Below, one piece after another: positions 13,313 through 20,879 of a stretch of 25,115 bases of DNA. The position numbers and the translations under genes are program-made. The stretch comes from Actinobacteria bacterium UBA5182. GTDB taxonomy: Bacteria; Actinomycetota; UBA4738. The stretch lies in NCBI GenBank assembly GCA_002413185.1, contig DHWM01000059.1, positions 17,885 through 42,999 on the forward strand. The letters are read 5' to 3'. The notes under the pieces are model-generated. The model made no database searches, was not told the DNA's origin, and saw only the letters and a list, made by a program, of their open reading frames with translations. How positions within the stretch are numbered: the first letter of the stretch is position 1; each line of letters opens with the position of its first letter.

Positions 13313-15928
13313 ATGCCATCTCGCAAGCGCGACCCCGGGCCGGCGTTCACCGTCGACTATCCAACGGCGTTCCCGGCCGAGCGCAGCGGCGACGACTGGT
13401 GGTTCGAACAGGACGATCGTCGCGTCAAGCTGACCAATCTCGACAAGGTCTTCTGGCCGGAGGAGGGCTACACGAAGGGCGACCTCCTCGCCTACTACTA
13501 CAACGTCGCTCCCCGCCTGCTCCCGTACCTGCAGGGCCGACCCCTCACCATGAAGCGGATGCCGAACGGGATCACCGGCCAGTTCTTCTACGAGAAGAAC
13601 GCCCCGCCGAACACTCCCTCGTGGATGTGGGGGTGCGCCGTCGAGGCCACCGGGGACGGCGGGCGGTGGGGAGGAACGCCGCGGGACGCCAGGCAGTCCC
13701 GGAGCAGCCGCGAGAAGGCGCCCAACAGGGACCTCATCCAGTACCTCATGGTCGACGACGTCGCGGCGCTGCTGTTCGTGGCGAACATGGGCTGCATCGA
13801 ATTCCATCCACTGCACTCCCGGTGCGGGCGGGTGGAGACCCCCGATTACCTGTTCTTCGACCTCGATCCGTTCGACGTGCCATTCGAGACCGTGCTCACG
13901 GTCGCGATGCTGGTGAAGGTGGTGTGCGACCAGTTCGGGTTGCGGGCGTATCCGAAGACGAGCGGGGCGACCGGAGTCCAGATCTACGTCCCGATCAAGC
14001 CGGAATACACGTATTCGCAGGTCCGAGACTTCGTCGGCAGAGCCGGCCACATGATCCGCCGGGCCGACCCAAGCCGAGTGACCATGGAGTGGGAGGTCAG
14101 GCGGCGCGGCGCGCATGTCTTCATCGACCACAACATGAACCGATCGGGAGCGAACATCGCGACCGTGTATTCGGCTCGCCCCGAGCCCGGGGCCACGGTG
14201 TCGACTCCACTGACGTGGGGCGAGGTCGAGGCCGGCCACGTCCGCCCGGGCGACTTCACGATCGCCTCGATCTTCGAGCGGCTGCGAGAGGAACCGGAGG
14301 ACCCGTTCCTGCCCGTGCTCGGAGCGGACCAGGATCTCCGCCCCGCGCTTCAGGCGCTCGAGGTGCCGCTGGACGATCCGCTCCCCGGGACGGAGTCCTT
14401 CCCCATCCCGATGCCTCCCACTGCGGACCCCCGAGGGGCTGCCGGCTCGACACCGAAGCGCTCCCTCTCGGAAGACGCCATCGCCCGATCCAAGGACCCA
14501 AAGCTGGGCCAATACCTGAAGATGCGGGACTTCGGTGGCACGCCCGAGCCGGCCACCGGAGAACCGACCCCGGAGGGCAACTCCTTCGTCATCCAGCGCC
14601 ACGACGCCACCCGCTTGCACTACGACCTGCGACTGGAGAAGGACGGCGTTCTGGTGTCGTGGGCGGTCCCCAAGGGACTGCCCCTGGTCAAGGGGGAGCG
14701 CCACCTCGCCGTGCAGACCGAGGACCATCCCATGGAGTACGGCTCCTTCGAGGGCACCATCCCGACAGGGCACTACGGGGCGGGCGACGTGAAGATCTGG
14801 GACCGGGGCAGGTACGACCGTTTGGATTGGAGCGACCGGAAGGTGAGCTTCCGTCTCCACGGCGAACGTCACCGCGGCGAATGGCATCTCATCAAGACGA
14901 AGGGTGACTGGCTCGTGTTGATGGCCAGCGCCTCGGAGGAGTCGCCCCGGGAGACAGCACCGAGGAACTGGACGCCCATGCTCGCCACCGGCGGGTACGA
15001 GCCGTTCGATCGCGAGGGCTGGCTGTTCGAACCCAAGCTCGATGGGGTGCGGACGCTCCTGTATCTGGACGGCGAGGACGTCCGGCTGCTGTCGCGGCGA
15101 GGACGGGACCAGACGAGGTCCTATCCTGAGCTGGCCAGGGTCTATCGCAACATCAAGGCGACGAACGCCGTGCTCGACGGCGAGATCGTGGCCACGGACG
15201 AAGAGGGCCGAACGTCGTTCGAGCTGCTCCAGCAGCGGATGAACCTGTCGTCGCCGGCTGACGTGGAGAGGGCTCGCAAGCAGATCCCGGTGGAGATGGT
15301 CGCGTTCGACCTGCTGTGGCTGGACGGAGAGGATCTGACCCCGAGACCCTTGGAGGAGCGACGCGGGACACTCGATTCGGTCGTCCACGAGGGCAAGGGA
15401 CTGCGATTGATCTACTCGGTCCCGACAGAGGGGCGGAAGCTCTTCGACATCGCCAAGGAGCATCAGCTGGAGGGCATCATCGGCAAGCGGGCGGCCAGCC
15501 GATACACGCCGGGCCGGCGCTCCGACGACTGGCGCAAGGTCAAGATCCTCAACACCCAGGACTGCGTGATCCTCGGGCGCACGCCAGGTCAACGTGGCCG
15601 GAGCGGCTCATTCGGTGCGCTCCTCCTGGGAGCGTACAAGGAGGGGAGCCTTGCCTGGATCGGGCAGGTGGGGACGGGCTTCACCGACCGGATGCTTCGG
15701 GAGGTCCTCGGGCGGCTGGAGGAGGTCGAACAGGACGGCCCGCCCATCGAGGACCCCGAGCTTCGAAAGGTCCGCGGCGCCCGGTGGACCCGACCGGAGC
15801 TGGTGTGCGAGGTCGAGTACCTGCAGATGACCGCGGTGGGAAAGCTGCGGGCCCCGTCGTTCAAGGGACTCCGCCCCGACAAGGTTCCAGAGGACTGCGT
15901 GCTGGAGAGGCCGGCCCGGGGAAGCTAG
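13313..15928 (+). CDS. ligD: Multidomain NHEJ ATP-dependent DNA ligase LigD (Pol-PE-Lig)
   Basis: This is an 871-aa LigD with the mycobacterial domain order. Residues about 30-310 are the primase-polymerase: NLDKVFWPEEGYTKGDLLAY, MKRMPNGITGQFFYEKNAP and the metal site FFDLDPFDVPFE, plus KTSGATGVQIYVPI. Residues about 395-545 are the 3'-phosphoesterase: FVIQRHDATRLHYDLRLEKD (His, Asp, Arg, His, Asp, Arg), SWAVPKG, HPMEYGSFEGTIPTGHYGAG and WHLIKTK. Residues about 555-865 are the ATP-dependent ligase: FEPKLDGVR with the adenylated Lys575, VLDGEIVA, FDLLWLDGEDL, EGIIGKR and DDWRKVKI. All key residues looked for are present. The protein fills gaps, processes 3' ends and seals double-strand breaks with Ku. 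The start is set by the leaderless promoter. The stop TAG shares the palindrome CTAG with the stop of the convergent DUF5319 gene. Confidence 0.96.
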   Translation: MPSRKRDPGPAFTVDYPTAFPAERSGDDWWFEQDDRRVKLTNLDKVFWPEEGYTKGDLLAYYYNVAPRLLPYLQGRPLTMKRMPNGITGQFFYEKNAPPNTPSWMWGCAVEATGDGGRWGGTPRDARQSRSSREKAPNRDLIQYLMVDDVAALLFVANMGCIEFHPLHSRCGRVETPDYLFFDLDPFDVPFETVLTVAMLVKVVCDQFGLRAYPKTSGATGVQIYVPIKPEYTYSQVRDFVGRAGHMIRRADPSRVTMEWEVRRRGAHVFIDHNMNRSGANIATVYSARPEPGATVSTPLTWGEVEAGHVRPGDFTIASIFERLREEPEDPFLPVLGADQDLRPALQALEVPLDDPLPGTESFPIPMPPTADPRGAAGSTPKRSLSEDAIARSKDPKLGQYLKMRDFGGTPEPATGEPTPEGNSFVIQRHDATRLHYDLRLEKDGVLVSWAVPKGLPLVKGERHLAVQTEDHPMEYGSFEGTIPTGHYGAGDVKIWDRGRYDRLDWSDRKVSFRLHGERHRGEWHLIKTKGDWLVLMASASEESPRETAPRNWTPMLATGGYEPFDREGWLFEPKLDGVRTLLYLDGEDVRLLSRRGRDQTRSYPELARVYRNIKATNAVLDGEIVATDEEGRTSFELLQQRMNLSSPADVERARKQIPVEMVAFDLLWLDGEDLTPRPLEERRGTLDSVVHEGKGLRLIYSVPTEGRKLFDIAKEHQLEGIIGKRAASRYTPGRRSDDWRKVKILNTQDCVILGRTPGQRGRSGSFGALLLGAYKEGSLAWIGQVGTGFTDRMLREVLGRLEEVEQDGPPIEDPELRKVRGARWTRPELVCEVEYLQMTAVGKLRAPSFKGLRPDKVPEDCVLERPARGS

Positions 15929-16491
15929 CCGAAGGGTTCGAAACCGGCCCGAAGGAGGAGGGTTCGAGCCTCCCGTTCGTCCATCCCCCGGTTGACCAGC
16001 TCCCGGAAGAGCCGGGCCACCGCGGTGGGGCGGCCGCACGCCGGGCAGAACGCGAAGTGCGGCTCCACCGCGGCCTGGCACCATCCGCACGTCGTCAGCG
16101 TGACGATGGCGCCGTCCTCCAGGCCCGCGTCCGCCAGCGCGTCCACGTAGCCCTTGCCGTAGTCCCACACCACGTAGTCGTCCTCCCGCGGCTGGTACGC
16201 GGGTTCGTGCATCCGGGGCTCCCCGGTCGCCAGCATGTGCTCGAGGCTCTCCTTGAGCAGCTCCCAGTCGTAGAAGTGGTTCGACCCGCACTCCGAGCAC
16301 GCGATGACGACGCCTTTGGCCCCCTGGGACTCGAACACCCCTCGCATCGCCCCGAGGTCATCGAGGTCTGCCTCGACACTCTCTCGCTCTGCGGGCTGGA
16401 GGGGCCGCGGCGCCTCGTCGTCGTCCTCGGGTTCGCCCTCTCCCGCCCCACCTTCCAGCGGATCGTCGCCGCCGAGCGGTTCGTCGGTCAC
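15925..16491 (-). CDS. DUF5319 protein with C-terminal zinc ribbon
   Basis: This is a 188-aa protein. After an acidic N-terminus (about 1-45) comes the DUF5319 core known from Streptomyces: VEADLDDLGAMRGVFESQG, GVVIACSECGSNHFYDWELL, TGEPRMHEPAYQPREDDYVV and WDYGKGYVDALADAG. The core contains one Cys-x-x-Cys (CSEC). The core proteins I recall end about here. This one continues with TTCGWCQAAVEPHFAFCPAC, a second and third Cys pair forming a probable zinc ribbon, and then a helical segment FRELVNRGMDEREARTLLLR. The function of DUF5319 is unknown; in other actinobacteria it is found near regulatory genes. The GTG start (16491) overlaps the stop of the PIG-L gene as GTGA, so the two are translationally coupled. 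It converges with ligD. Confidence 0.82.
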   Translation of the reverse strand: MTDEPLGGDDPLEGGAGEGEPEDDDEAPRPLQPAERESVEADLDDLGAMRGVFESQGAKGVVIACSECGSNHFYDWELLKESLEHMLATGEPRMHEPAYQPREDDYVVWDYGKGYVDALADAGLEDGAIVTLTTCGWCQAAVEPHFAFCPACGRPTAVARLFRELVNRGMDEREARTLLLRAGFEPFG

Positions 16492-17261
16492 GCCGATTCT
16501 CCCTCCACGATCTGCTCGGCTTCCTCGTCGGGTTGGCCCTCCCTCGGAGCACTCGGGGTCTCTCGGAGATTGAAGGTCTTGAACGATTCGGCGTACTCGA
16601 TCCCGTGAGGCTCGCCCCGCTCTTTGGCCCGGGTTCGGACCCACTCGTCGACAGGCCAGTCGTGGATCTGGCTCTTGTGGCACAGCAGCGCCTGGACCTT
16701 CGTCTCCATGGTCTCGGTGATGTCGACGAAGGTGTCTGCCTCGCCCCCGTAGGTCGGGATCCAGAGGTAGGGGATCTCAAAGGGCTCGAACCCTTCCTCC
16801 AGGAGCTCCGGGAACATCGGGCGGGTCGAGGAGTCCGGGTTCACCACCGCCATGCAGGCCACGCCGACCGCGCGGTGATCCCAGTGGTTGATGTAGGAGC
16901 GGGTCTCGTCCCAGTAGCGAGTGGGATCCGGAGTGACCAGGACGTCGGGCCGGAACCTGCGGACCTGGCGGGTCAGATCCCTTCGGAGATCGACGGTTAC
17001 CTCGACCAGCCCATCGGGGATGCCCAGGATCGTGACGTCCTCGACGCCCAGGACGGAGCACGCCGCACGCTGTTCGGCTTCCCGAACCCTGGCCAGCTCC
17101 TCCCGGACCACGCCGGGCTCGTTCGAGCCGGCCGAACCGTCGGTGACGCAGACGTAGCCCACCTCGGTTCCCGACCGCGTCCACTTCGCAACGGTCCCGG
17201 CCGAGCCGAATTCGGCGTCGTCAGGATGGGCGAAGATCACCATGGCGCGCTCGAACTCCAC
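16488..17261 (-). CDS. PIG-L (LmbE-like) family deacetylase
   Basis: This is a 257-aa zinc-dependent N-acetylglucosaminyl deacetylase-like protein. The metal-binding motif AHPDDAEFGSAG (residues 11-22) has His12, Asp14 and Asp15, with the later His in INHWDHRAVG completing the site. VTDGSAGSN and REAEQRAACSVLGVEDVTIL are standard family blocks. Relatives include MshB and Mca of mycothiol metabolism and GlcNAc-PI deacetylases; the sequence alone does not pick one. The start is placed at GTG 17261 because TAGTCT (17274-17269) ends 7 nt upstream with no Shine-Dalgarno, although the frame is open further. The gene is coupled to the downstream DUF5319 gene and divergent from the small membrane protein at 17334. 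The C-terminal 30 residues are acidic and probably disordered. Confidence 0.88.
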   Translation of the reverse strand: MEFERAMVIFAHPDDAEFGSAGTVAKWTRSGTEVGYVCVTDGSAGSNEPGVVREELARVREAEQRAACSVLGVEDVTILGIPDGLVEVTVDLRRDLTRQVRRFRPDVLVTPDPTRYWDETRSYINHWDHRAVGVACMAVVNPDSSTRPMFPELLEEGFEPFEIPYLWIPTYGGEADTFVDITETMETKVQALLCHKSQIHDWPVDEWVRTRAKERGEPHGIEYAESFKTFNLRETPSAPREGQPDEEAEQIVEGESA

Positions 17262-17268
17262 GACAGCC

Positions 17269-17274
17269 AGACTA
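17269..17274 (-). promoter_or_regulatory. -10 box TAGTCT for the PIG-L/DUF5319 unit (leaderless)
   Basis: On the minus strand TAGTCT is followed by 7 nt and GTG 17261. There is no Shine-Dalgarno. It moves the likely start 36 bp downstream of the longest open frame. Confidence 0.65.
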
Positions 17275-17321
17275 CCGGACAACCCGGCCGTTCCCACACT
17301 CCGGCATCGTCCCGGACCTGC

Positions 17322-17327
17322 TACACA
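17322..17327 (+). promoter_or_regulatory. -10 box TACACA for the membrane protein gene (leaderless)
   Basis: TACACA ends 6 nt before ATG 17334 with no Shine-Dalgarno. It is 47 bp from the opposing PIG-L -10 box. Confidence 0.55.
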
Positions 17328-17333
17328 GGGCGC

Positions 17334-17738
17334 ATGACAGAGGAGCCGGTCACGGGGCGGCGGCGCGGGTTTCGCGGGCTGGCCGAGCGCCGTCGCACTC
17401 GTGTGGCCCTCCTCGTGTGCGCCGCCCTGGGGGCCGTGTGGGGTGCTCTCGCCTACGACATCTTGTGGGGAAACACCTCGATCGTGGTGACGAGACGATT
17501 CGTCGACAGCAACCGGGGGCTGGCATCACTTCTGCCGGTCCGTCTGGTCCTGTTCGGCATCCACCTCGCGGAGGATCATCTGGCTGGTCGGCCCTTTCAG
17601 CTGTCGACCAACCACGGATGGATCGGAGTGGCTTCGGTGGCGGCCGGGGCCGCCCTCGGGTTGGCGGCGTACGGGCTTGTCGTGGCCATCCTTCGTCTGC
17701 GGGGACCGGCCCAGATCTCCCGACCATCCCGGTCCTGA
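17334..17738 (+). CDS. Small membrane protein of unknown function (134 aa)
   Basis: I do not recognise this family. The protein has a basic cytoplasmic N-terminus (RRRGFRGLAERRRTR), a first membrane helix at about 24-42 (ALLVCAALGAVWGALAYDI), an intermediate region of about 50 residues (NTSIVVTRRFVDSNRG, LPVRLVLFGIHLAEDHLAG) and a second helix at about 98-120 (GVASVAAGAALGLAAYGLVV), ending in a short basic tail. Positive charges flank both helices on one side, giving an N-in, C-in topology. Codon use matches the neighbours and the start is supported by a leaderless -10 box. It lies between the PIG-L operon and the broken histidine kinase. The kinase reads in the same direction 93 bp downstream and has its own -10 candidate. 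Confidence 0.7.
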   Translation: MTEEPVTGRRRGFRGLAERRRTRVALLVCAALGAVWGALAYDILWGNTSIVVTRRFVDSNRGLASLLPVRLVLFGIHLAEDHLAGRPFQLSTNHGWIGVASVAAGAALGLAAYGLVVAILRLRGPAQISRPSRS

Positions 17739-17820
17739 TCCGCGGGACCCTTTGGACGGCGACGGGGAGCCGGCGGATATTTTCGAGACTTTCGTTGTAC
17801 TCGCCCCCGCGGGACGCCGA

Positions 17821-17826
17821 TACCCT
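17821..17826 (+). promoter_or_regulatory. Possible -10 box TACCCT upstream of the histidine kinase
   Basis: TACCCT ends 5 nt before ATG 17832, with no Shine-Dalgarno. It fits the leaderless pattern of the window, although the spacing is slightly short. TTGTAC (17795-17800) lies 20 bp upstream as a possible but over-spaced -35 box. Confidence 0.4.
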
Positions 17827-17831
17827 CCCGT

Positions 17832-19360
17832 ATGAGGGGTCCGCGCACCCTGCACCTCGTCGTTCGGTTCGCCGTGAGCACGCTGGCGGCCTTCGTCGCC
17901 ATCGGGACGACGGTCTCGGTGGTGATCGCCCACCAGATCCGCCAGCGACAGGAGGCCTCGGCCCAGTTCCACGCGGAATTCGTCACCAACTCCATCCTCC
18001 GCGCTACGAGGTGACCGACAAGGACCTCAAGGCCCCCGCCGACATCGCCAGCAAGGAGTATGCGGCGCTATCGGACTTCGTTCGATCGCGAATCGTGCGC
18101 AAGCCCGTGGTGAGGGTGAAGATCTGGAGTCTCACCGGGACGGTCCTGTTCTCAGACGAACCCCGTCTGATCGGCCGAAACTTCGGGCTCGACGATGAAC
18201 TCAAGGAGGCGTCCGCGGGCCAGACGGTGTCGGGCATCAGCAATTTGTCAGCCCCCGAGAACGTCTTCGACCGGCAGCTGGCGCCCAAGCTGTACGCGAC
18301 CTACGTCCCATTGCGTCTGGCGTCGGATCGGCTCGGAAATCCGCCCGTGGCGGTCGCCGAGATCTACCAGGACTACGCCGGGATCCAGGCCCAGATCAAC
18401 AACCTGTTTCGGACCGTCGGCATTACCATGCTCGTCGGGCTGGGCGTGCTGTACCTGCTGCTGCTGCCGATCACGCTGAAGGTGGCCAACACGCTGTCCG
18501 AGCAGAACACGCGTCTGGAGGAGGAGGCCAAGCGGTCGGAGGAGCTTCTGCGGAAGGAGCACCAGACGGTCGCCGAGCTGCGCAAGTTGAACCGCCTGCA
18601 AGGAGAGTTCGTGGCGGTGGCTTCGCACGAACTCCGTACCCCGCTCACCTCGATCATCGGCTACGCCAAGACCCTCCGGCAGCCGCAGTTCGCCAACGAT
18701 GCAGCCGCCCGGGACGAGTTCCTCCAAGCCATCGAGCGTCAGGGCGACCGGCTGTTCTAGCTGGTGGAGAACCTGCTCACGAGCTCCCACCTGGAGGACC
18801 ACATCCTCCGGCTGTCCATCTCCACGTTCTCGTTCCAGGAGCTGGCCCGAGACGTCGTGGAGGGGCTGGGTTCGAAAGGGAGCAGGGTCCGCTTGAACCT
18901 GGCCACCGACCTGCCCACGCTTCTGAGCGACCGGCAGTACGTGGCCCAGATCGTGTCGAACCTTCTCGGGAACGCCTTGAAGTTCTCGCCCAATGGGACA
19001 CCCTGCGAGCTCGGCGCGAAGTGGTCGGGCGGCTCTTTGACCTTCTGGGTCCGGGATCACGGCATCGGGATCCCGGCCAGCGAGGTCGACCGGATCTTCG
19101 ACCGCTTTTACCAGGTGGACTCCTCCTCGACCCGGCCCTACGGAGGGATTGGGCTCGGTCTCAGTCTGGTCAAGAATCTCGTTCAGACCCTGGGCGGACG
19201 GATCGACGTCAGGAGCGCACCCAAGAAGGGGAGCATCTTCCTGGTCACGCTGCCGCTGGTCCACCCATCCGTGGGCGAGCGGTTCGGACACCGCCCGGAC
19301 CTCAACGGCGCGCAGAGCGGCGAACACCGCCGGCGGCCTCTGGCGGGCTCTTCGGTCTAG
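17832..19360 (+). pseudogene. Membrane sensor histidine kinase, broken by a frameshift and an internal stop
   Basis: The pieces add up to one roughly 509-residue kinase. Part 1 (ATG 17832) has the first membrane helix (VVRFAVSTLAAFVAIGTTVS) and runs into a TGA at 18012. From about 18002 the sequence continues in another frame with RYEVTDKDLKAPADIA, an extracytoplasmic Cache-like sensor (WSLTGTVLFSDEPRLIG), the second helix (ITMLVGLGVLYLLLLPITL), a coiled linker and the H-box VAVASHELRTPLTSIIGYAK. A TAG (18758-18760) follows GDRLF. The same frame resumes with LVENLL and carries the N-box NLLGNALKFSPNG, the G1 box RDHGIGIP, FDRFYQVD and the G2 box GGIGLGLSLVKNLV. The shift is equivalent to a 1-bp loss or 2-bp gain in CTCCGCGCTACG. 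Sequencing or assembly error cannot be excluded. A GTG at 18764 could express the ATPase domain alone. No response regulator gene is adjacent. Confidence 0.85.
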
Positions 19361-19386
19361 CTTCGAGGTCGCCGGGGTTCGATCCT

Positions 19387-19719
19387 CTACCCGGGCTCCA
19401 GGAACGTCACGCTCTGCAGCGTTGCCTCGGCACGGTCGATCACGGACGCCAGCCACGCCCCGTCCTGGGATCCTCGTTCGTCGCTGACGGGGAACATGAA
19501 CAGGTTCAGGGACTCGCTCGAGCCGAGCTGGATCCCTCGCTCCAAGAGGTAGTCGGTGACGGCGAACTCCCACGTGAACAACGCCGTCCCGTCGTCGTAG
19601 ACGTGGACCCAGTAGGTCAGGTAGCGATTGGGACGGGCGGCGAACGTTTGCACACCCCGGGATGCCCGAATCTGGTTGGACTCGAACCCGTGACGCTGCA
19701 GCGCCTCGAAGAAGTCCAT
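19387..19719 (-). CDS. Small protein of unknown function (110 aa)
   Basis: I do not recognise this family. The protein begins DFFEALQRHGFESNQIRASR, then has a beta-rich centre (NRYLTYWVHVYDDGTALFTW), EFAVTDYLLERGIQLGSSES and LNLFMFPVSD, and a C-terminal helix (AWLASVIDRAEATLQSV). It looks like a compact soluble alpha/beta domain. The start is ambiguous. ATG 19719 is chosen because it follows the RmuC-like gene's stop and a TATGCT -10 candidate (19734-19729). An upstream ATG at 19794 would overlap the RmuC-like gene by about 47 bp and has GGAGG with no spacing. It follows the RmuC-like gene and converges with the broken kinase, 26 bp between stops. Confidence 0.65.
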   Translation of the reverse strand: MDFFEALQRHGFESNQIRASRGVQTFAARPNRYLTYWVHVYDDGTALFTWEFAVTDYLLERGIQLGSSESLNLFMFPVSDERGSQDGAWLASVIDRAEATLQSVTFLEPG

Positions 19720-19747
19720 CGAAGGGCCAGCATAGCGACGCCCTGGG

Positions 19748-20770
19748 TCACGGTGGAACCCCGACCAGTCGAGGACGATCCGGGTGATCGTCATCCTCCA
19801 CCGGCGCACCGGCCTCCAGGACGCTCGGCTGGGGCAACGCCATCGGATCACCCGAGTCCCGGGCCCGGGCGAGCGTGGTCCTGGCCTTCCCCACCTGACC
19901 GCGCAGCTCCTCGGCCCCGTTGAGCAGCATCGTCGAAGCCTTCGCCACCTTGTTTTCGAGGGTGGCCTCCATCACGTCGAGCGCGCGGCCGAGATCCGTC
20001 AGGCATGCTTCGACGTCCGCGATCATCCCGAACCGCGACACGATGCTATAAAGGAAGAGCACGACCGGTAGGGCCATCGAGTATGGAATCACGATGACGC
20101 CCTGGCGATACGCCTCGGCGTGGGCACGCCGCAGCAACGCGTAGGCGGCGTCGGGAACCGCAGCCACCCCGACCGGAGCCGTGACGGCCGGGTCACGATA
20201 CCCGGCCACCTCGCGAGCCCGCTCGGCGACCGTTCGTTCGATGACCCGGACCAGCCGGTCACGCTCGGGGCCGTCCGCCGCCTCGGCCACGGCCAAGAGC
20301 TCTCGCTCGGCCGGCCATTTCGAGTCCACGGGCAGCCGCCGCCCGTCGGGCAGAACCAATCCGAACTCGACGACCCGCCCGTTCACCCGGAAATCGGTCA
20401 CCACCATCGACGGAGGGAGATGGGCCAGCGACTCCCGGAGGACGTTTTCGCCGGCCCGGCCGGCTCGCTGGCCTCCCGAGAGGACCGAGGCGACCCGGTG
20501 CAGTGTGGCCCAGCTCTCCTCCTCCCTGGCCCGTCGCTCCACCTCCCCCGCATGCATGCGGTCGAGGGCGCTCCGGAAGGAGGAGATCTCCTGGCGAACC
20601 TCGGTGGCGCCACGCTCGCGCCACGCCGAGGCGTCGCCCAGCCGGCGAAGCTCTGCGTCCGTGGCAGAGAGCCTGGCATCGAGTGTTCGCCTGGTGGTGT
20701 CACTCACGAACCACACCCCGGTTCCCACCACCACCAGCGCAACAGCGAAGACCAACAGCATCACGGCCAC
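19748..20770 (-). CDS. RmuC-like membrane-anchored protein
   Basis: This is a 340-aa protein with an N-terminal membrane helix (about 3-24, VMLLVFAVALVVVGTGVWFV), a coiled-coil-like stretch (about 28-95, rich in Arg, Glu and Ala) and a domain matching the RmuC pattern: GRAGENVLRESLAHLPPSM, GRVVEFGLVLPDGRRLPVDS followed by KWP. A second hydrophobic segment (VIVIPYSMALPVVLFLYSIV, about 225-245) is within the domain, and a helical tail follows. RmuC proteins are linked to DNA inversion and recombination and resemble restriction-endonuclease folds, but the mechanism is not established. The VDSKWP motif fits the family's D-S-K catalytic-type signature. The start GTG 20770 has AGGGGGTG upstream. 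The similarity is partial, so the name is a family-level call. Confidence 0.65.
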   Translation of the reverse strand: MAVMLLVFAVALVVVGTGVWFVSDTTRRTLDARLSATDAELRRLGDASAWRERGATEVRQEISSFRSALDRMHAGEVERRAREEESWATLHRVASVLSGGQRAGRAGENVLRESLAHLPPSMVVTDFRVNGRVVEFGLVLPDGRRLPVDSKWPAERELLAVAEAADGPERDRLVRVIERTVAERAREVAGYRDPAVTAPVGVAAVPDAAYALLRRAHAEAYRQGVIVIPYSMALPVVLFLYSIVSRFGMIADVEACLTDLGRALDVMEATLENKVAKASTMLLNGAEELRGQVGKARTTLARARDSGDPMALPQPSVLEAGAPVEDDDHPDRPRLVGVPP

Positions 20771-20821
20771 GACACACCCCCTTCGGGCTTGCGCTCCGCG
20801 GATGTGCGGGAGCGTGAACAG

Positions 20822-20827
20822 ACTCTA
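20822..20827 (-). promoter_or_regulatory. Possible -10 box TAGAGT for the RmuC-like gene
   Basis: TAGAGT on the minus strand lies in the 109-bp gap after the amidohydrolase stop, about 50 bp before GTG 20770. It is the only TANNNT-like box there. The evidence is weak. Confidence 0.35.
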
Positions 20828-20879
20828 CGGAGAGGGTCTGACACCCCTTGACCTGCGCGGATGTGAGAAGAAGGGGGGG

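Noticed and set aside
13277..15592. Long minus-strand open frame (771 codons) opposite ligD
   Set aside because: It is antisense to the fully recognisable LigD and has no family resemblance. It arises from GC-rich codon bias.
17739..17831. Near-repeat CCGCGGGAC before the kinase (about 17741 and 17806)
   Set aside because: Only 9 bp, in GC-rich sequence, without further symmetry. Chance is sufficient.
17417..18001. Apparent 5' extension of the kinase's second frame back to 17417
   Set aside because: That part overlaps the membrane-protein gene out of frame and is not kinase-like. The true N-terminus is in the 17832 frame, which supports a frameshift rather than an alternative start.
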